A stretch of DNA of 64,000 bases from Granulicella aggregans (GCF_025685565.1 NZ_JAGSYE010000003.1:930001-994000); one strand, 5' to 3'. Positions 36,939-46,790 are shown, counted from the first letter of the stretch. Numbers and translations are program-made. The notes: generated by a model not told the origin, from the sequence alone.

Positions 36939-39900
36939 CTAGAAAGTGAATTTGGTGCTCAGCTGCAGCGTTCTAGCCTGGGCCGTTCCGGTTATTTTGC
37001 CAAAGTTTCCAAAGGGGGTGCCAGTAGAGTCAACCCCGCCATCCGCAAGATTGGTGTCCCAGCCCTGAACGTTGACGCGGTTGAACAGGTTGTAGACATC
37101 GAGCCGGAACTGCAGTCTGCCCGGTTCGCCGAAGAAGAACGGAATGGCGGTGTCCTTGGAGATCGCGGCGTCGGTCTGCGCGAATCCCGGGCCGCGGTAG
37201 GTATTGCGCCCAAGGCTTCCTTCAACGCCGGTTGGGGTTCCATCCGGGTTGACGGGCAATGGAAAGTCGCTCGTCTTGAAGACGCCATTGATGAACTTCG
37301 AGCGGCTCAGCCCCTTCAGGGTTGGACCAAACGAAGGCACGTTCGGCAGGTCGTAGTTCTGGCCATCCAGGTTGAAGTCATCCTGCGGCTTGCTTGTGAA
37401 CACAGTAGCCGGGAAGCCGGAGAGCAAGGTGCCCAGCGCGCTAACCTGCCACCCCTTTGCCGCCCCCTTCAAGAAACGGTTCTCTACGGCAGGTGCTGGA
37501 ATATCCCAGAGACCATGGAAGGAGAGCTGCTTCGGTGTGTCCTGGCTGGAGAGGCCGCGCTGGGCCGCAACGTTGTAAGCGTCGATGACCACCGAGTTCT
37601 CAGAGCCCTTCTGCTGACCTGGCACCGTGCTGATCAGGTCGATGGTCTTCTGCACGGTGTAGGCCACCTGGAAGGTGTATCCCTTGCTGAAGTCCTTGCG
37701 GATGACACCGGTGAAGCCGTTATAGTTCGATCCCCCGGCATTGGAGGTGTAGTTGATGCCCGCGAAGTACGGATTGGGCCGCGGTCCGAGCGTCTCGGTA
37801 AAGCTGCCGTCGCCGTTCGCGACGATGTTGTTAATGCCGTCGACGCGGTTGACGTTCGTGATCGAGTACTCGTGCTTGGAGGCTGAGTGTACATAGTCCG
37901 CCTCAGCGAACCAGTTCGACTTGAAGGAGTGCTGCACGCCGAGGAACATCGTCTCCACATAGGCCATCTTCAGGTGCGGGTCCGGTCCGCCGATGTTGTT
38001 GAAGTCGCCGTATCCGCCGCGCGGGTTCAACGGAGGCAGCGTCGTCGTCAGACCTGCCGGCAGCGGGCAGTTGTACGGGAAGACGGCAGACTGGCAGAGC
38101 GCGAATGTTGGCGGCTGCGGCGACCCCGGAGTATGGACGCTCGCATTGAAGTTCGCGTCGATCGGCGGGTTCCCCGTCTCCGTGTCGCTCCAGTTGGTGT
38201 TGCCGCCGCGATCGAAGAAGATACCGGCTCCTCCGCGTACAGACCAGTTCTTCAAGCCCAACGGGCGGTAGGCGAAGCCGAAGCGCGGAGCGAAGTAGGT
38301 CTTCTTATGGTCGATAAAGGGACGGCGCTTCGAGGGATCGGGGTTGAGTCCGACGGAGGTTCCCTCGATCTGCTGCAGCAAGGTCGTCCCCGAGCCCAGG
38401 GTCAACGTGGAGAGTGTGCCGCGCGCCTCGGACGGATTCGAGGTGGCATCCCAACGGACACCCAGATTCAGCGTCAGGTCCGGGGTAGCCTTCCAGTCGT
38501 CCTGCACATAGGCGCCGTAGGTGCTGTCCAGGAAGTAGCGATTGTTGTTGGCGACTCCACCCGTCTTGGGATCGAAGGAGATTCCTCCGTAGTTGTCCGC
38601 CTTGTCCGCGGCAAAGTCGAAGAGTGTGTCAAAACCCCACGCCTGTCCGCGGTTGTCGGGAACGGTGAAGGGAGCGTAGTCCTGGTTGTGGAAGAACTCG
38701 AAGCCCGTCTTGATCGAGTGCTTGCCGCGAATGACGGAGAGCATCTCGCGCCAGTGGAAGTCGTTCTGAGCAAATCCGACCGGAGCGAAGCCGTCGCCGA
38801 AGCCGACGATTCCGTTCACGTTTGCGGGAAGTAGTTGGCACAGGTTGCAGGGAATGTCGACCGAGGTCCGGGTGTATCCGTACGCGGTCTCGTTCAGGAT
38901 CGACGGGGAGAAAGCGTGCGTGTAGTTGATCGCGGCAAAGTACGCATCCTGCGGGAAGTTGACGTCGAAACCGCTGCGGACGCTGGTCACGAACGGCCCC
39001 AGAAGATGCGTCTTATAGAAGTTGGCGTAGACACGGTCCTTTGATTCCCGGAAGCTCTGGTCGCCGCGCACATTGAACTGATAGCCGTTATGAATCGAGA
39101 CCGTGGTTCCGTTGACGAGGTCGATCGCCGGAAGCGAGCAGGGAATGCCCAGCGGCCCAAGCTGGCTTGGATCGTCCGTCGTCTTGCAATCCGGTGAAGC
39201 GCCTTGGCTCTGTGCCACCTGGCCGACCGTCTGCACCGAATTCGGCGTGGACGATACCGTCGGAGTGTACTTAGTCAGCAACTGCGTCGAAAGATTGTTC
39301 GGGAAGTTCGTCTGCAGGTACTTCACGAGGGCAGGGTCTTCGACCTGCACGACGCCAGCGGAACTGGTCGACGAGATCACCTGGTCGTAGCTGCCGAAGA
39401 GGAACGTCTTATCCTTGCGCACCGGCCCGCCGAAGGAACCGCCGAACTCGTTGCGGTGATACGGAGTGATGTAGTTTCCGTTGATGTCCTTCGAGTTCTG
39501 GAAGTAGGTGCGCGCCGTCAGGTCGCTCGCCTGGTACTGCTCGAAGCCGCTTCCGTGGAACTTGTTGGTTCCACCCTTGCTGGTGATCTGGGTGACGAGG
39601 CTGGCGGCTTTGCCGAACTCAGCCGAGTAGTTGGTGGTCGATACCACGACCTCCTGCACCGAATCGGGATTTGGGACCAGCTTCGCATCGCCGCCTGAAG
39701 GCGAGTCATCAAGCGATACGCCATCCAGCAGATAGGTGTTGCTGTGGTTCGGGGCTCCATTGGCGACAATCGCGGGGGTCGTCGTCGCGAAGAAGATGTC
39801 AGTGTTTGCGGCGTTCGAGCCCATCAGTCCGGTTCCGGTCACGCCGGGCGTCTGGTTCGTAACACCATAGATGTTTCTCGACTCAATCGGAAGCTCCGCC

Positions 39901-40340
39901 ACTTCAAGCGCAGTCGTCACCGAAGAGATCGTGGCCTCGTCGGTCTCGACCGCAGAGGGAGCAGCATTTACCTGCACCTCGGTCGTCACGCTCGCCGCGG
40001 GCAGTTGAATGGATGCGTCGCGAACCGCGCCCGCCGTCAGATTGATGTGCTCGACCGTCACCGAAGCGAAGCCGGTTAGCGACGCCGTCACTCGGTACAG
40101 TCCCGTGCCCAGAGCCGAAAAACGATAAAACCCCGCCGAGTTCGACACGCCCGGGTTCACGACTCCTGTCGCTTCATTGGTTAGGAGCACCTTCGCCCCA
40201 GGAACAACCGCGCCTGTGTTGTCGGTCACGGTCCCTTCGATAGCGCTGCTGAATTGCCCATACGCGAGGGTCGATCCCAACAGGACCAGGACGGTCACGG
40301 TGAAGAGCAAACTCGTTGTCCGAGCGAATAGTCGCATCAT
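36939..40340 (-). CDS. TonB-dependent receptor, Oar-like, of the fructan locus
   Basis: 1133 aa outer-membrane protein: signal peptide (to LAYGQ, ~29), carboxypeptidase-regulatory-like domain (GTVTDNTGAVVPGAKVLL, ~37-120), plug (LPIESRNIYGVTNQTPGVTG, NTYLLDGVSLDD) and a long beta-barrel ending in RTLQLSTKFTF, whose last Phe suits Bam recognition. It should import fructan oligomers into the periplasm. GGGAG/GAGAG lies just before the ATG pair at 40335-40340. It is divergent from the GntR/LacI-type regulator, and a palindromic operator candidate lies between them. Confidence 0.94.
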   Translation of the reverse strand: MMRLFARTTSLLFTVTVLVLLGSTLAYGQFSSAIEGTVTDNTGAVVPGAKVLLTNEATGVVNPGVSNSAGFYRFSALGTGLYRVTASLTGFASVTVEHINLTAGAVRDASIQLPAASVTTEVQVNAAPSAVETDEATISSVTTALEVAELPIESRNIYGVTNQTPGVTGTGLMGSNAANTDIFFATTTPAIVANGAPNHSNTYLLDGVSLDDSPSGGDAKLVPNPDSVQEVVVSTTNYSAEFGKAASLVTQITSKGGTNKFHGSGFEQYQASDLTARTYFQNSKDINGNYITPYHRNEFGGSFGGPVRKDKTFLFGSYDQVISSTSSAGVVQVEDPALVKYLQTNFPNNLSTQLLTKYTPTVSSTPNSVQTVGQVAQSQGASPDCKTTDDPSQLGPLGIPCSLPAIDLVNGTTVSIHNGYQFNVRGDQSFRESKDRVYANFYKTHLLGPFVTSVRSGFDVNFPQDAYFAAINYTHAFSPSILNETAYGYTRTSVDIPCNLCQLLPANVNGIVGFGDGFAPVGFAQNDFHWREMLSVIRGKHSIKTGFEFFHNQDYAPFTVPDNRGQAWGFDTLFDFAADKADNYGGISFDPKTGGVANNNRYFLDSTYGAYVQDDWKATPDLTLNLGVRWDATSNPSEARGTLSTLTLGSGTTLLQQIEGTSVGLNPDPSKRRPFIDHKKTYFAPRFGFAYRPLGLKNWSVRGGAGIFFDRGGNTNWSDTETGNPPIDANFNASVHTPGSPQPPTFALCQSAVFPYNCPLPAGLTTTLPPLNPRGGYGDFNNIGGPDPHLKMAYVETMFLGVQHSFKSNWFAEADYVHSASKHEYSITNVNRVDGINNIVANGDGSFTETLGPRPNPYFAGINYTSNAGGSNYNGFTGVIRKDFSKGYTFQVAYTVQKTIDLISTVPGQQKGSENSVVIDAYNVAAQRGLSSQDTPKQLSFHGLWDIPAPAVENRFLKGAAKGWQVSALGTLLSGFPATVFTSKPQDDFNLDGQNYDLPNVPSFGPTLKGLSRSKFINGVFKTSDFPLPVNPDGTPTGVEGSLGRNTYRGPGFAQTDAAISKDTAIPFFFGEPGRLQFRLDVYNLFNRVNVQGWDTNLADGGVDSTGTPFGNFGKITGTAQARTLQLSTKFTF

Positions 40341-40542
40341 GATGACTCTCCCAGAAAAGATCTTTCACTTGCATGTCGTTGTGGTTTGGTTATGCGAGGA
40401 AGACTCTAGCCAAATGCAAAGACACCTGTCAATCTTTTTCGTGAAATATGACAGTAATAGTGTGCGCAAATGTAAATACAACTTTTCGAGACGAAGTTCT
40501 GCGAGAAGCTGGGAGCGGACTTTGTACCTGACCCCGTATAGT

Positions 40543-40559
40543 GTGAAAAAGGCTTTCAC
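40543..40559. promoter_or_regulatory. Operator candidate GTGAAA-N5-TTTCAC
   Basis: A perfect inverted repeat of six bases on each side in the divergent region between the TonB receptor and the regulator, 26 bp before the regulator start. Another GTGAAA half-site lies at 40441-40446. Likely bound by the regulator encoded next to it (inference). Confidence 0.5.
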
Positions 40560-40585
40560 TTCTTAACGGGCGAGCAACGGCGAGA

Positions 40586-41731
40586 ATGATACGAAAGAAA
40601 GCTGAACTCCCTGTCACCGATTCGGCGGAGAAGGGATCGTCAAGACAAGGTGCTAAGTATAAGCAGATCTACGACATACTTCAGCAGTCCCTCGTGCACG
40701 GAACCTATCTTCCCGGGTCCAAGCTTCCGAGTGAAAACGAACTGGTCGAGCAATTCTCCGCCAGTCGGCCAACTGTCGGTCGTGCGCTCGCGCAACTAGA
40801 GTCGGAAGGCCTGATCCAGCGCCGGGCCGGATCAGGCACTTTCGCGAGTCCGCAGATTCAGCAGAAGCGGCTTGCCTTTGGGCTGCTCATCCCGGAACTG
40901 GGCGTCACGGAGGTCTTTGAGCCAATCTGCCAGGGAATATCACGGGCACGAGTGGGAGTGCACCATGATCTCATCTGGGGCCCCCTCTTTGAGCATGATG
41001 CCCCCAAGGAGATTCAAGCCGAACGGCTCTGCGAGTACTATCTCAACCGGGATCTCTCAGGAATTTTCTTTGCACCCCTTGAACTTTCAGAGGGCAAAGA
41101 CCTTGTGAACCAGAGGATCGTCCAGGCTTTTGACGATGCCTCGATCCCCGTCGTCCTGCTGGATCGCGATATCTGCGAATACCCAGCGCGAAGCAGGTAT
41201 GACCTCGTCGGAATCGATAACCGGCGAGCAGGGCGCGTGGTTACGGAGCACCTTCTGGAGAATGGCGCGAAAAGGATCATTTTCTTCGGTCGACCGGACT
41301 CTGCGCCTACTGTGAGAATGCGAAGTCTGGGGTACGCGGAAGCCATTCGCGAGTCCAATACGGTGACCGCTGAGCCACAGATCGTTCTCGCTGACCCGAT
41401 CGACGTCAGCTCCGTCCAGCAGATGCTGCATTCCCTCCAGCCTGACGCCATCGTCTGCGCCAATGACTACACCGCAGCCCTCCTGATGACGGTGTTGACC
41501 GGTCTGGGCGTTCAAATCCCCGACGACATTCGGATAACAGGCGTGGATGACGTCAAATATGCAGCCCTGCTCCAGGTTCCGCTGACCAGCATTCATCAGC
41601 CGTGCGCGAAGATAGGTTACTCCGCGCTCCTGGCCATGCATGAGCGGGTCGCCCATCCCGAACTGCCCGCGCGAGACATCCTTCTCAACTTCGACTTAGT
41701 TGTAAGGGCATCGTCAAGGACGCTGGGGTAA
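40586..41731 (+). CDS. GntR-type HTH fused to LacI-type sensor (AraR-like regulator)
   Basis: 381 aa. A GntR winged helix spans ~25-95 (YLPGSKLPSENELVEQFSAS, RPTVGRALAQLESEGLIQRR, GSGTFAS), followed by a LacI/periplasmic-binding-type ligand domain (LAFGLLIPELG, VVLLDRDI, DAIVCANDYTAALLM, RITGVDDVKYAALL). This architecture is typical of AraR-like sugar repressors. It is divergent from the fructan TonB receptor and precedes the fructokinase group, so fructose or a fructan fragment is the probable inducer. No strong ribosome-binding site precedes the ATG. Confidence 0.9.
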   Translation: MIRKKAELPVTDSAEKGSSRQGAKYKQIYDILQQSLVHGTYLPGSKLPSENELVEQFSASRPTVGRALAQLESEGLIQRRAGSGTFASPQIQQKRLAFGLLIPELGVTEVFEPICQGISRARVGVHHDLIWGPLFEHDAPKEIQAERLCEYYLNRDLSGIFFAPLELSEGKDLVNQRIVQAFDDASIPVVLLDRDICEYPARSRYDLVGIDNRRAGRVVTEHLLENGAKRIIFFGRPDSAPTVRMRSLGYAEAIRESNTVTAEPQIVLADPIDVSSVQQMLHSLQPDAIVCANDYTAALLMTVLTGLGVQIPDDIRITGVDDVKYAALLQVPLTSIHQPCAKIGYSALLAMHERVAHPELPARDILLNFDLVVRASSRTLG

Positions 41732-41855
41732 ACCCTCGGAAAATGAGAGTGGCACGCCCCATGTGTATGGAGAGTGCTACGATGTTACCTAAAGCTGTCA
41801 AGACTGATTTGATGAAAAATCTTGGCAGCTTTGACCTCTCCGCAGGATCGCGACG

Positions 41856-43460
41856 ATGCCTCGCTGGCTTCTCATCCTACAGCTCGCTTGTTCGGTCTCC
41901 CTCCTTGCGACCGCGACGGAGGTGCTTTCGCAGGCCCCGAACCCGGCCGTTCAGTATGCCCGCGCGGAAGAACTGATCCACCGTCACCAATGGGATGCTG
42001 GGATCGCCGCGTTGCAGCCCCTCCTAAAGAGCGATCCATCGAACACGAAGATACTTAACCTTGCCGGCGTCGCCTTTGCCGGCAAGGGCGACGCGGATCA
42101 TGCGATAGGGTATTTCGAAGCTGCTCTGAAGACTGCCCCGAACTTCACGCCTGCCCTCAAGAACCTTGCGATCGAGGAGACCTCTCTCGGAAGAACCAGC
42201 GCCGCGGAACAGCATCTCCAGACCGCACTGCAGCAATCGCCCGACGATCCAATCGTCAATCTGTACCTCGCCGAGATCCTTTATGAGAAGGGCGAGTTCA
42301 GGGCGGCGGCGGACCACTTCCGCAAAGGGGGAACCCTGATCGCGCGCGACCCGAACATGGTCGCCAACTTCGCCGTCAGCGAATTCAAGACTGGCGAACA
42401 GGAGAAGGCGCTCAAGGATCTCGAAGCCGTTCAACCGGAGGCCCTGAACGGTTCGTCCGCCTTGGTGGTTGGCGTGGAGCTTGCCAAAGCTGACCTCTGC
42501 GCGAAGGCCCTATCCTTCCTCTTGCAAGCACAAACATTGTCCCCGCGAGATACGGACATCGCCTATGATGCCGGTATCTGCTACCTGTCGTTGAAGCAAG
42601 ACTCCGAAGCGATCGGAGTCCTTCAGAAATTGATCGATCAGGGACACGAGACCCCGGAGCTCGACAGTGCGATCGCCGAGGCCTACGAAGGCGATCACCA
42701 AACGCAAAGAGCGGTGGACGCGCTTCGCAGGGCCATTGCAATGAGCCCGGACGACGACGACAACTACCTGAATTTTGCGACAATCTGCCTCGACCACCAG
42801 GACTTTCAAGCGGCTGAGAAGGTGATTTCAGTCGGCCTGGGCAGACATCCCAAGTCCGCACGCCTGGTCTTTGAGCGCGGCATCCTGAACGCGATGCAGG
42901 ACCACTATGAAGCCGCGGAGAGGGACTTTCAACTGTCAGCGGATCTCTCACCGGAGAGCGAGACGGGTTACATCGGCCTTGGCGTCACCTATCTCGAAAC
43001 GGGTAAGGCTGCAGAAGCAGTGCCGGTACTCCGTCGGCGCTTACAGGAGCATCCCGACGACGCAAACCTCAATTACCTGCTCGCGGAAGCCCTTGTGCGA
43101 GGCGGAACCCAACCCGGAGAGCCGGCCTTTCTCGAAGCGCAAACAAGACTGCAAAAGTCTACGCAGATCAATCCGAAGCTTGTTGAACCGCACGTCTCGC
43201 TGGGAAGCCTGTACCTGCGCCAGGAAGAGGTTCAAGAGGCCGTTGAGCAGTTCGAATTGGCGCGGAAGATCGATCCCAATTCCAAAGCAGCCTGTGCGCA
43301 TCTTGCGGTCGGATATCGCAGGCTCGGGGAGACCGATAAGGCACGATCAGTCCTGCTTGAATTGAAGGCGATCAACGACCGCGAGCGAGGCGGGGCAAAA
43401 GAGTTGAACCGTCCCCCCGGACAAGTCGCGGATACAAAGACCCGGCCTCCGTCTTCATGA
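41856..43460 (+). CDS. Secreted TPR-repeat protein
   Basis: 534 aa with a signal peptide (LILQLACSVSLLATATEVLS, cut near LSQA) and about a dozen tetratricopeptide repeats through to ~505 (AGVAFAGKGDADHAIGYFEA, VEPHVSLGSLYLRQEEVQEA and others), ending in a polar tail. TPRs are protein-interaction scaffolds, and nothing indicates a specific partner. It lies between the sugar regulator and the fructokinase on the same strand, so it may be part of the fructan operon, perhaps helping outer-membrane assembly; that is speculative. AGGA lies nine bases before the ATG. Confidence 0.85.
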   Translation: MPRWLLILQLACSVSLLATATEVLSQAPNPAVQYARAEELIHRHQWDAGIAALQPLLKSDPSNTKILNLAGVAFAGKGDADHAIGYFEAALKTAPNFTPALKNLAIEETSLGRTSAAEQHLQTALQQSPDDPIVNLYLAEILYEKGEFRAAADHFRKGGTLIARDPNMVANFAVSEFKTGEQEKALKDLEAVQPEALNGSSALVVGVELAKADLCAKALSFLLQAQTLSPRDTDIAYDAGICYLSLKQDSEAIGVLQKLIDQGHETPELDSAIAEAYEGDHQTQRAVDALRRAIAMSPDDDDNYLNFATICLDHQDFQAAEKVISVGLGRHPKSARLVFERGILNAMQDHYEAAERDFQLSADLSPESETGYIGLGVTYLETGKAAEAVPVLRRRLQEHPDDANLNYLLAEALVRGGTQPGEPAFLEAQTRLQKSTQINPKLVEPHVSLGSLYLRQEEVQEAVEQFELARKIDPNSKAACAHLAVGYRRLGETDKARSVLLELKAINDRERGGAKELNRPPGQVADTKTRPPSS

Positions 43461-43527
43461 CGTGCAGACATCGCCGCCATGTTTCATGACGACTGAACGA
43501 ACCACTTGATCTAATCGGAGCCCGCAC

Positions 43528-44463
43528 ATGAAAGTCATCAGCACGGGAGAGGTTCTTTGGGACATCTTTCGCGATATCGACGGATCCATCGTTGAGATTT
43601 TAGGCGGCGCACCTCTCAACATATCTTGCTCTCTGCATCGCCTGGGACACTCTGTGTCATTCATGACGGGCGTCGGCACTGACAGCCGGGGCGAATCGAC
43701 CATGCTGATGATGCAGAGTATGGGGCTATCCACGGAATTTGTTCAGAGAACAGCGGACCTCGAAACCGGTACTGCCTTTGTAACGCTCGACTCACATCGC
43801 CAAGCGACGTTTGTGATCCCCCGGCCCGCGGCGTTCGACCGGCTTCGAATCAACGAGGACCTTCTATCAAGACTGCAGGAGTTGGAAGCTGATTGGCTGT
43901 ACTTCGGCACCCTCGCTCAGACCGACGAGTCGAATTTGCAATTCCTGGAAGAAATACTCGATCGCATCCCCCAGATTCGCGGGTTCTACGATATCAATCT
44001 ACGAGAGGGACACTGGAATCTCCCTCTCGTTGAACATCTATCCTCACTCGCCGCCGTCATCAAGATGAACGATGTGGAAGCGAAGCTTCTATTTGAACTG
44101 ATCTTTCCGAATAGTATTTTTTCGCTCGAGAATTTTTGCCGGGCATGGTCGGCGAGATATCCCCTGGAAGCTCTCTGCGTAACCCTCGGCGATCGAGGGT
44201 GCGCGGTGTACCGAGATGGCGTCCTCCGGGAGTTCTCCGGCATACCGGTGCAGGTTGCCGACACGGTAGGTGCCGGGGATGCGTTCGCGGCCGGGCTTCT
44301 TCATGCTCTCTCGCAACCGTGGCCTCCGGAACAACAAGCAGCGTTCGCAAATGGGTTGGGCGCACTCGTGGCAAGTCGGCAAGGTGCGACCCCGGATTGG
44401 ACTGTCGCTGAATGTGAGCGACTCATCGCGACGAGCCCTTCCTCTGCGGTCTTTCCCAACTGA
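43528..44463 (+). CDS. PfkB-family fructokinase
   Basis: 311 aa ribokinase-fold sugar kinase. Substrate-side motif GGAPLNISCSLHRLG is near residue 27, MTGVGTDSRGE follows, and the C-terminal signature DTVGAGDAFAAGLLHAL carries the catalytic Asp. Fructokinases of this family make fructose-6-phosphate. Context with two GH32 enzymes and an MFS transporter makes fructose the natural substrate. GGAG lies seven bases before the ATG. The GH32-like gene follows 69 bp later on the same strand. Confidence 0.9.
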   Translation: MKVISTGEVLWDIFRDIDGSIVEILGGAPLNISCSLHRLGHSVSFMTGVGTDSRGESTMLMMQSMGLSTEFVQRTADLETGTAFVTLDSHRQATFVIPRPAAFDRLRINEDLLSRLQELEADWLYFGTLAQTDESNLQFLEEILDRIPQIRGFYDINLREGHWNLPLVEHLSSLAAVIKMNDVEAKLLFELIFPNSIFSLENFCRAWSARYPLEALCVTLGDRGCAVYRDGVLREFSGIPVQVADTVGAGDAFAAGLLHALSQPWPPEQQAAFANGLGALVASRQGATPDWTVAECERLIATSPSSAVFPN

Positions 44464-44532
44464 TGCATTGCCTGCAAGCAATCGTGAGTAAACCTTACCA
44501 GCCGTAGTTTCTTAAATTTCACCGGAGATCTC

Positions 44533-46101
44533 TTGACGAACATTCCTTTGCCGACGCGACGCTCCTTTCTTTCCGCAGCCTTCGCAACAACGGTTGCGTC
44601 TGGCGTGCCACTCGCTTCGATGACATCGCTGGCTCAGCAATCTGAGTCGATGGTGGCTCTCTTGGCAAGGCTCGCCGCAGACCCGCTCAGACCTCAATTT
44701 CACTTGCTCCCACCAGCGGGTTTCCTTGGTGATCCTTGTGCGCCACGCTTCTTCGAAGGCAGCTATCACGCCTTCTTTCATGGAAGTTACGGAGGCAGGG
44801 GATGGCACCATGCCATCAGTCCCGATCTCGTTCACTGGCGACATATGCCGATCGCACTGACTCCTACGGCAGGGGGATACGACTCCTACGGCACTTTCAC
44901 CGGGGGAGTCCTGCCAGGCACCGGGGACATAGGCACGGTTGTCTACACGGGCGTGACCAAGGTTCCCCGCGAGAAGGAGACCATCCGGAACGAAGGCCTG
45001 CGTGAAGTGCAATGTATAGCCACCTCCAGCCAGAAAGATCTCGCTCAATTCGACAAACTCCCCAAGGCCGTAATTGACGGCCCGCCCGATGGGATGAAAG
45101 TCACCGGCTTTCGAGACCCTTTCGGATGGAAAGACGGTGACACCTGGTACGTCGGCGTCGGGTCAGGTTTCAATAAATTTGGAGGCGCTCTGCTCCTTTA
45201 TCGCTCGAAGGACGCCCGGTCCTTCGAGTATGTGCATGCCTTGGCAGAAGGCACCTGGAACGGGCTGGATCTCTCCAACCCTGTCGGGAGTGCCGAGATG
45301 TGGGAGTGTCCGGATTTCTTCCCGATCGGAGAGAAGCACGTTCTTCTCTATTCCACCGAGTACAAGACCTACTGGGAGGTCGGAACCTTCGATAAGGAAG
45401 CCCTCAAATTCCACTCGGAGCAGAAAGGAAAACTGGACTACGGCAACTACTATGCTCCGCGAAGCATGCCTGATTCGCAGGGTCGACGGATCTTGTGGGG
45501 CTGGGTCCAGGAATCGCGCCCGGCAGAAGCCATCAAGGCTGCGGGATGGTCCGGGGCCATGTCACTTCCTCGCGTTCTCAGTATTGGTTCCGACGGCGGG
45601 CTTCAGATCACCGTAGCGAAAGAGATGAACCAACTCCTATCCGAGCCCAAGTCTTTGCGTCGTACCGACAATTCAAAATCTCTCGCGGAACAACTCGAAT
45701 CCCTCGCTCTGCCTGGCCGAAGCGGGAGGATCGTTTGGTCAATTCAAACCGGGAAGCCCTGCGCCCTGAATCTCGCTCTAGTTGCGAGCGGCCAGGTAGA
45801 GCCATTGCTGAGCGTCAATCACGACGGCACCACCGAACGGCCTTCGATCATCGTCGGCGACAGGGTATTGCCCCTGCACCCCGACGCTGCTGGCGTTTCG
45901 CGGCTCGAGTTATGGCTCGATGGATCTGTCCTTGAACTGTTTGTCGATGGGAGAGAGGTTTTGACAACACGCTGTTATACCTTTCCGAACCTCGATCCTA
46001 AGGTCACGATGACGTGGACGGGTTTCGCATCGGGTCTGCGAACTCTCAGCCGGGCCATTGTGCGACCCATCTCCCCCGACAGACTGGCATCGGCAATCTA
46101 G
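44533..46101 (+). CDS. GH32-like protein with altered nucleophile motif, Tat-exported
   Basis: 522 aa. TRRSFLSAAFATTVASG is a Tat signal. The GH32 fold is clear from TGFRDPFGW and AEMWECPDFF, which retain the transition-state Asp and acid/base Glu, and ILWGWVQE. The N-terminal WMNDPNG motif, however, reads GFLGDPCAP: the Asp is kept while Asn before it and Asn-Gly after it are lost. It may have changed specificity or reduced activity. The start is a TTG with GGAG five bases upstream. An IS6-type inverted-repeat end begins 3 bp after its stop. Confidence 0.88.
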   Translation: MTNIPLPTRRSFLSAAFATTVASGVPLASMTSLAQQSESMVALLARLAADPLRPQFHLLPPAGFLGDPCAPRFFEGSYHAFFHGSYGGRGWHHAISPDLVHWRHMPIALTPTAGGYDSYGTFTGGVLPGTGDIGTVVYTGVTKVPREKETIRNEGLREVQCIATSSQKDLAQFDKLPKAVIDGPPDGMKVTGFRDPFGWKDGDTWYVGVGSGFNKFGGALLLYRSKDARSFEYVHALAEGTWNGLDLSNPVGSAEMWECPDFFPIGEKHVLLYSTEYKTYWEVGTFDKEALKFHSEQKGKLDYGNYYAPRSMPDSQGRRILWGWVQESRPAEAIKAAGWSGAMSLPRVLSIGSDGGLQITVAKEMNQLLSEPKSLRRTDNSKSLAEQLESLALPGRSGRIVWSIQTGKPCALNLALVASGQVEPLLSVNHDGTTERPSIIVGDRVLPLHPDAAGVSRLELWLDGSVLELFVDGREVLTTRCYTFPNLDPKVTMTWTGFASGLRTLSRAIVRPISPDRLASAI

Positions 46102-46103
46102 AG

Positions 46104-46631
46104 GGCTCTGTTGCATTAGCTGTGTTTGGCGCAGTGTAGCAAGAACTGTGTTGATCAAGCGGCGATCGTGAAGACGTCGAAGAGCTTGTTGACGAAACGC
46201 ACCTCGTCCTTGAAGTGCGGCTCGCAAGTGAGGCAATGGCCTCTGCGGATCATCCGCATCACTTCGAAGCCCTTGATTGTAGCGGCTGCCGTGTTCATCG
46301 TTTGAAATCCCCGAGCGGGTCGAACGGCACGTTTGAGCGCACCATGGTCTGCTTCAATGATGTTGTTGAGATACTTGCAAGTTCGATGCTTTGTAGAATC
46401 CAGCACCTTGCCTTCTCGCTGTAGCCGGCTGATCGCTTTGGGACAAGAGCCGAGTTGGTCCGTGGTGATAGAAGACGGCGGCCAAGGGAGCATCGTCGTC
46501 AGCGGTTTCCTCAGGAAACGACGGGCCGTGCGGGTGTTCCGTCGGCGGTCTGACAACATAAAGTCGATCAATCGGCCATGCTTGTCGACGGCGCGGAACA
46601 GGTACTTCCACTTGCCTCCAACCTTCACATA
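46104..46631 (-). mobile_element. Truncated IS6-family (IS26-like) insertion sequence
   Basis: The intact end GGCTCTGTTGCA at 46104-46115 has the IS6-family inverted-repeat form. The transposase frame runs inward but is cut at about 46631, so the other end and the transposase N-terminus are missing. Confidence 0.85.
46155..46631 (-). pseudogene. IS6-family transposase, N-terminus missing
   Basis: About 158 codons from YVKVGGKWKYLFRAVDKHG through NNIIEADHGALKR to VRFVNKLF, which correspond to the C-terminal two-thirds of IS26-like transposases (normally ~230 aa). The HTH/zinc region and first catalytic Asp (in the family's DETYVKV) are lost; the codons before Tyr read differently. TTD and EADHG keep the other two catalytic acids. 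Confidence 0.88.
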
Positions 46632-46696
46632 CGGGTTTTCCCGAAGGCAAAAGTCGCCTGATGGCCTTATTGTTCCTTTATTGTTCCCGCAGGGAT

Positions 46697-46725
46697 CCGG
46701 GAACGTTTATTGTTCCCGGGCTTTT
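46697..46725 (+). terminator. Terminator-like hairpin left of attL
   Basis: CCGGGAAC / GTTCCCGG, an 8-bp stem with a 7-base loop, followed by GCTTTT on the + strand. Confidence 0.55.
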
Positions 46726-46730
46726 CCTGT

Positions 46731-46790
46731 AAGTGATTGATTCTATGGTGGAGCTGAGCGGGATCGAACCGCTGACCTCCTCGTTGCGAA
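46731..46790. repeat. attL: 60-bp direct repeat with displaced tRNA-Ala 3' end
   Basis: Identical over 60 bp to 51642-51701. It contains the anticodon-arm-to-CCA part of tRNA-Ala plus 15 bp of flank, with no 5' half of the tRNA. Confidence 0.93.
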
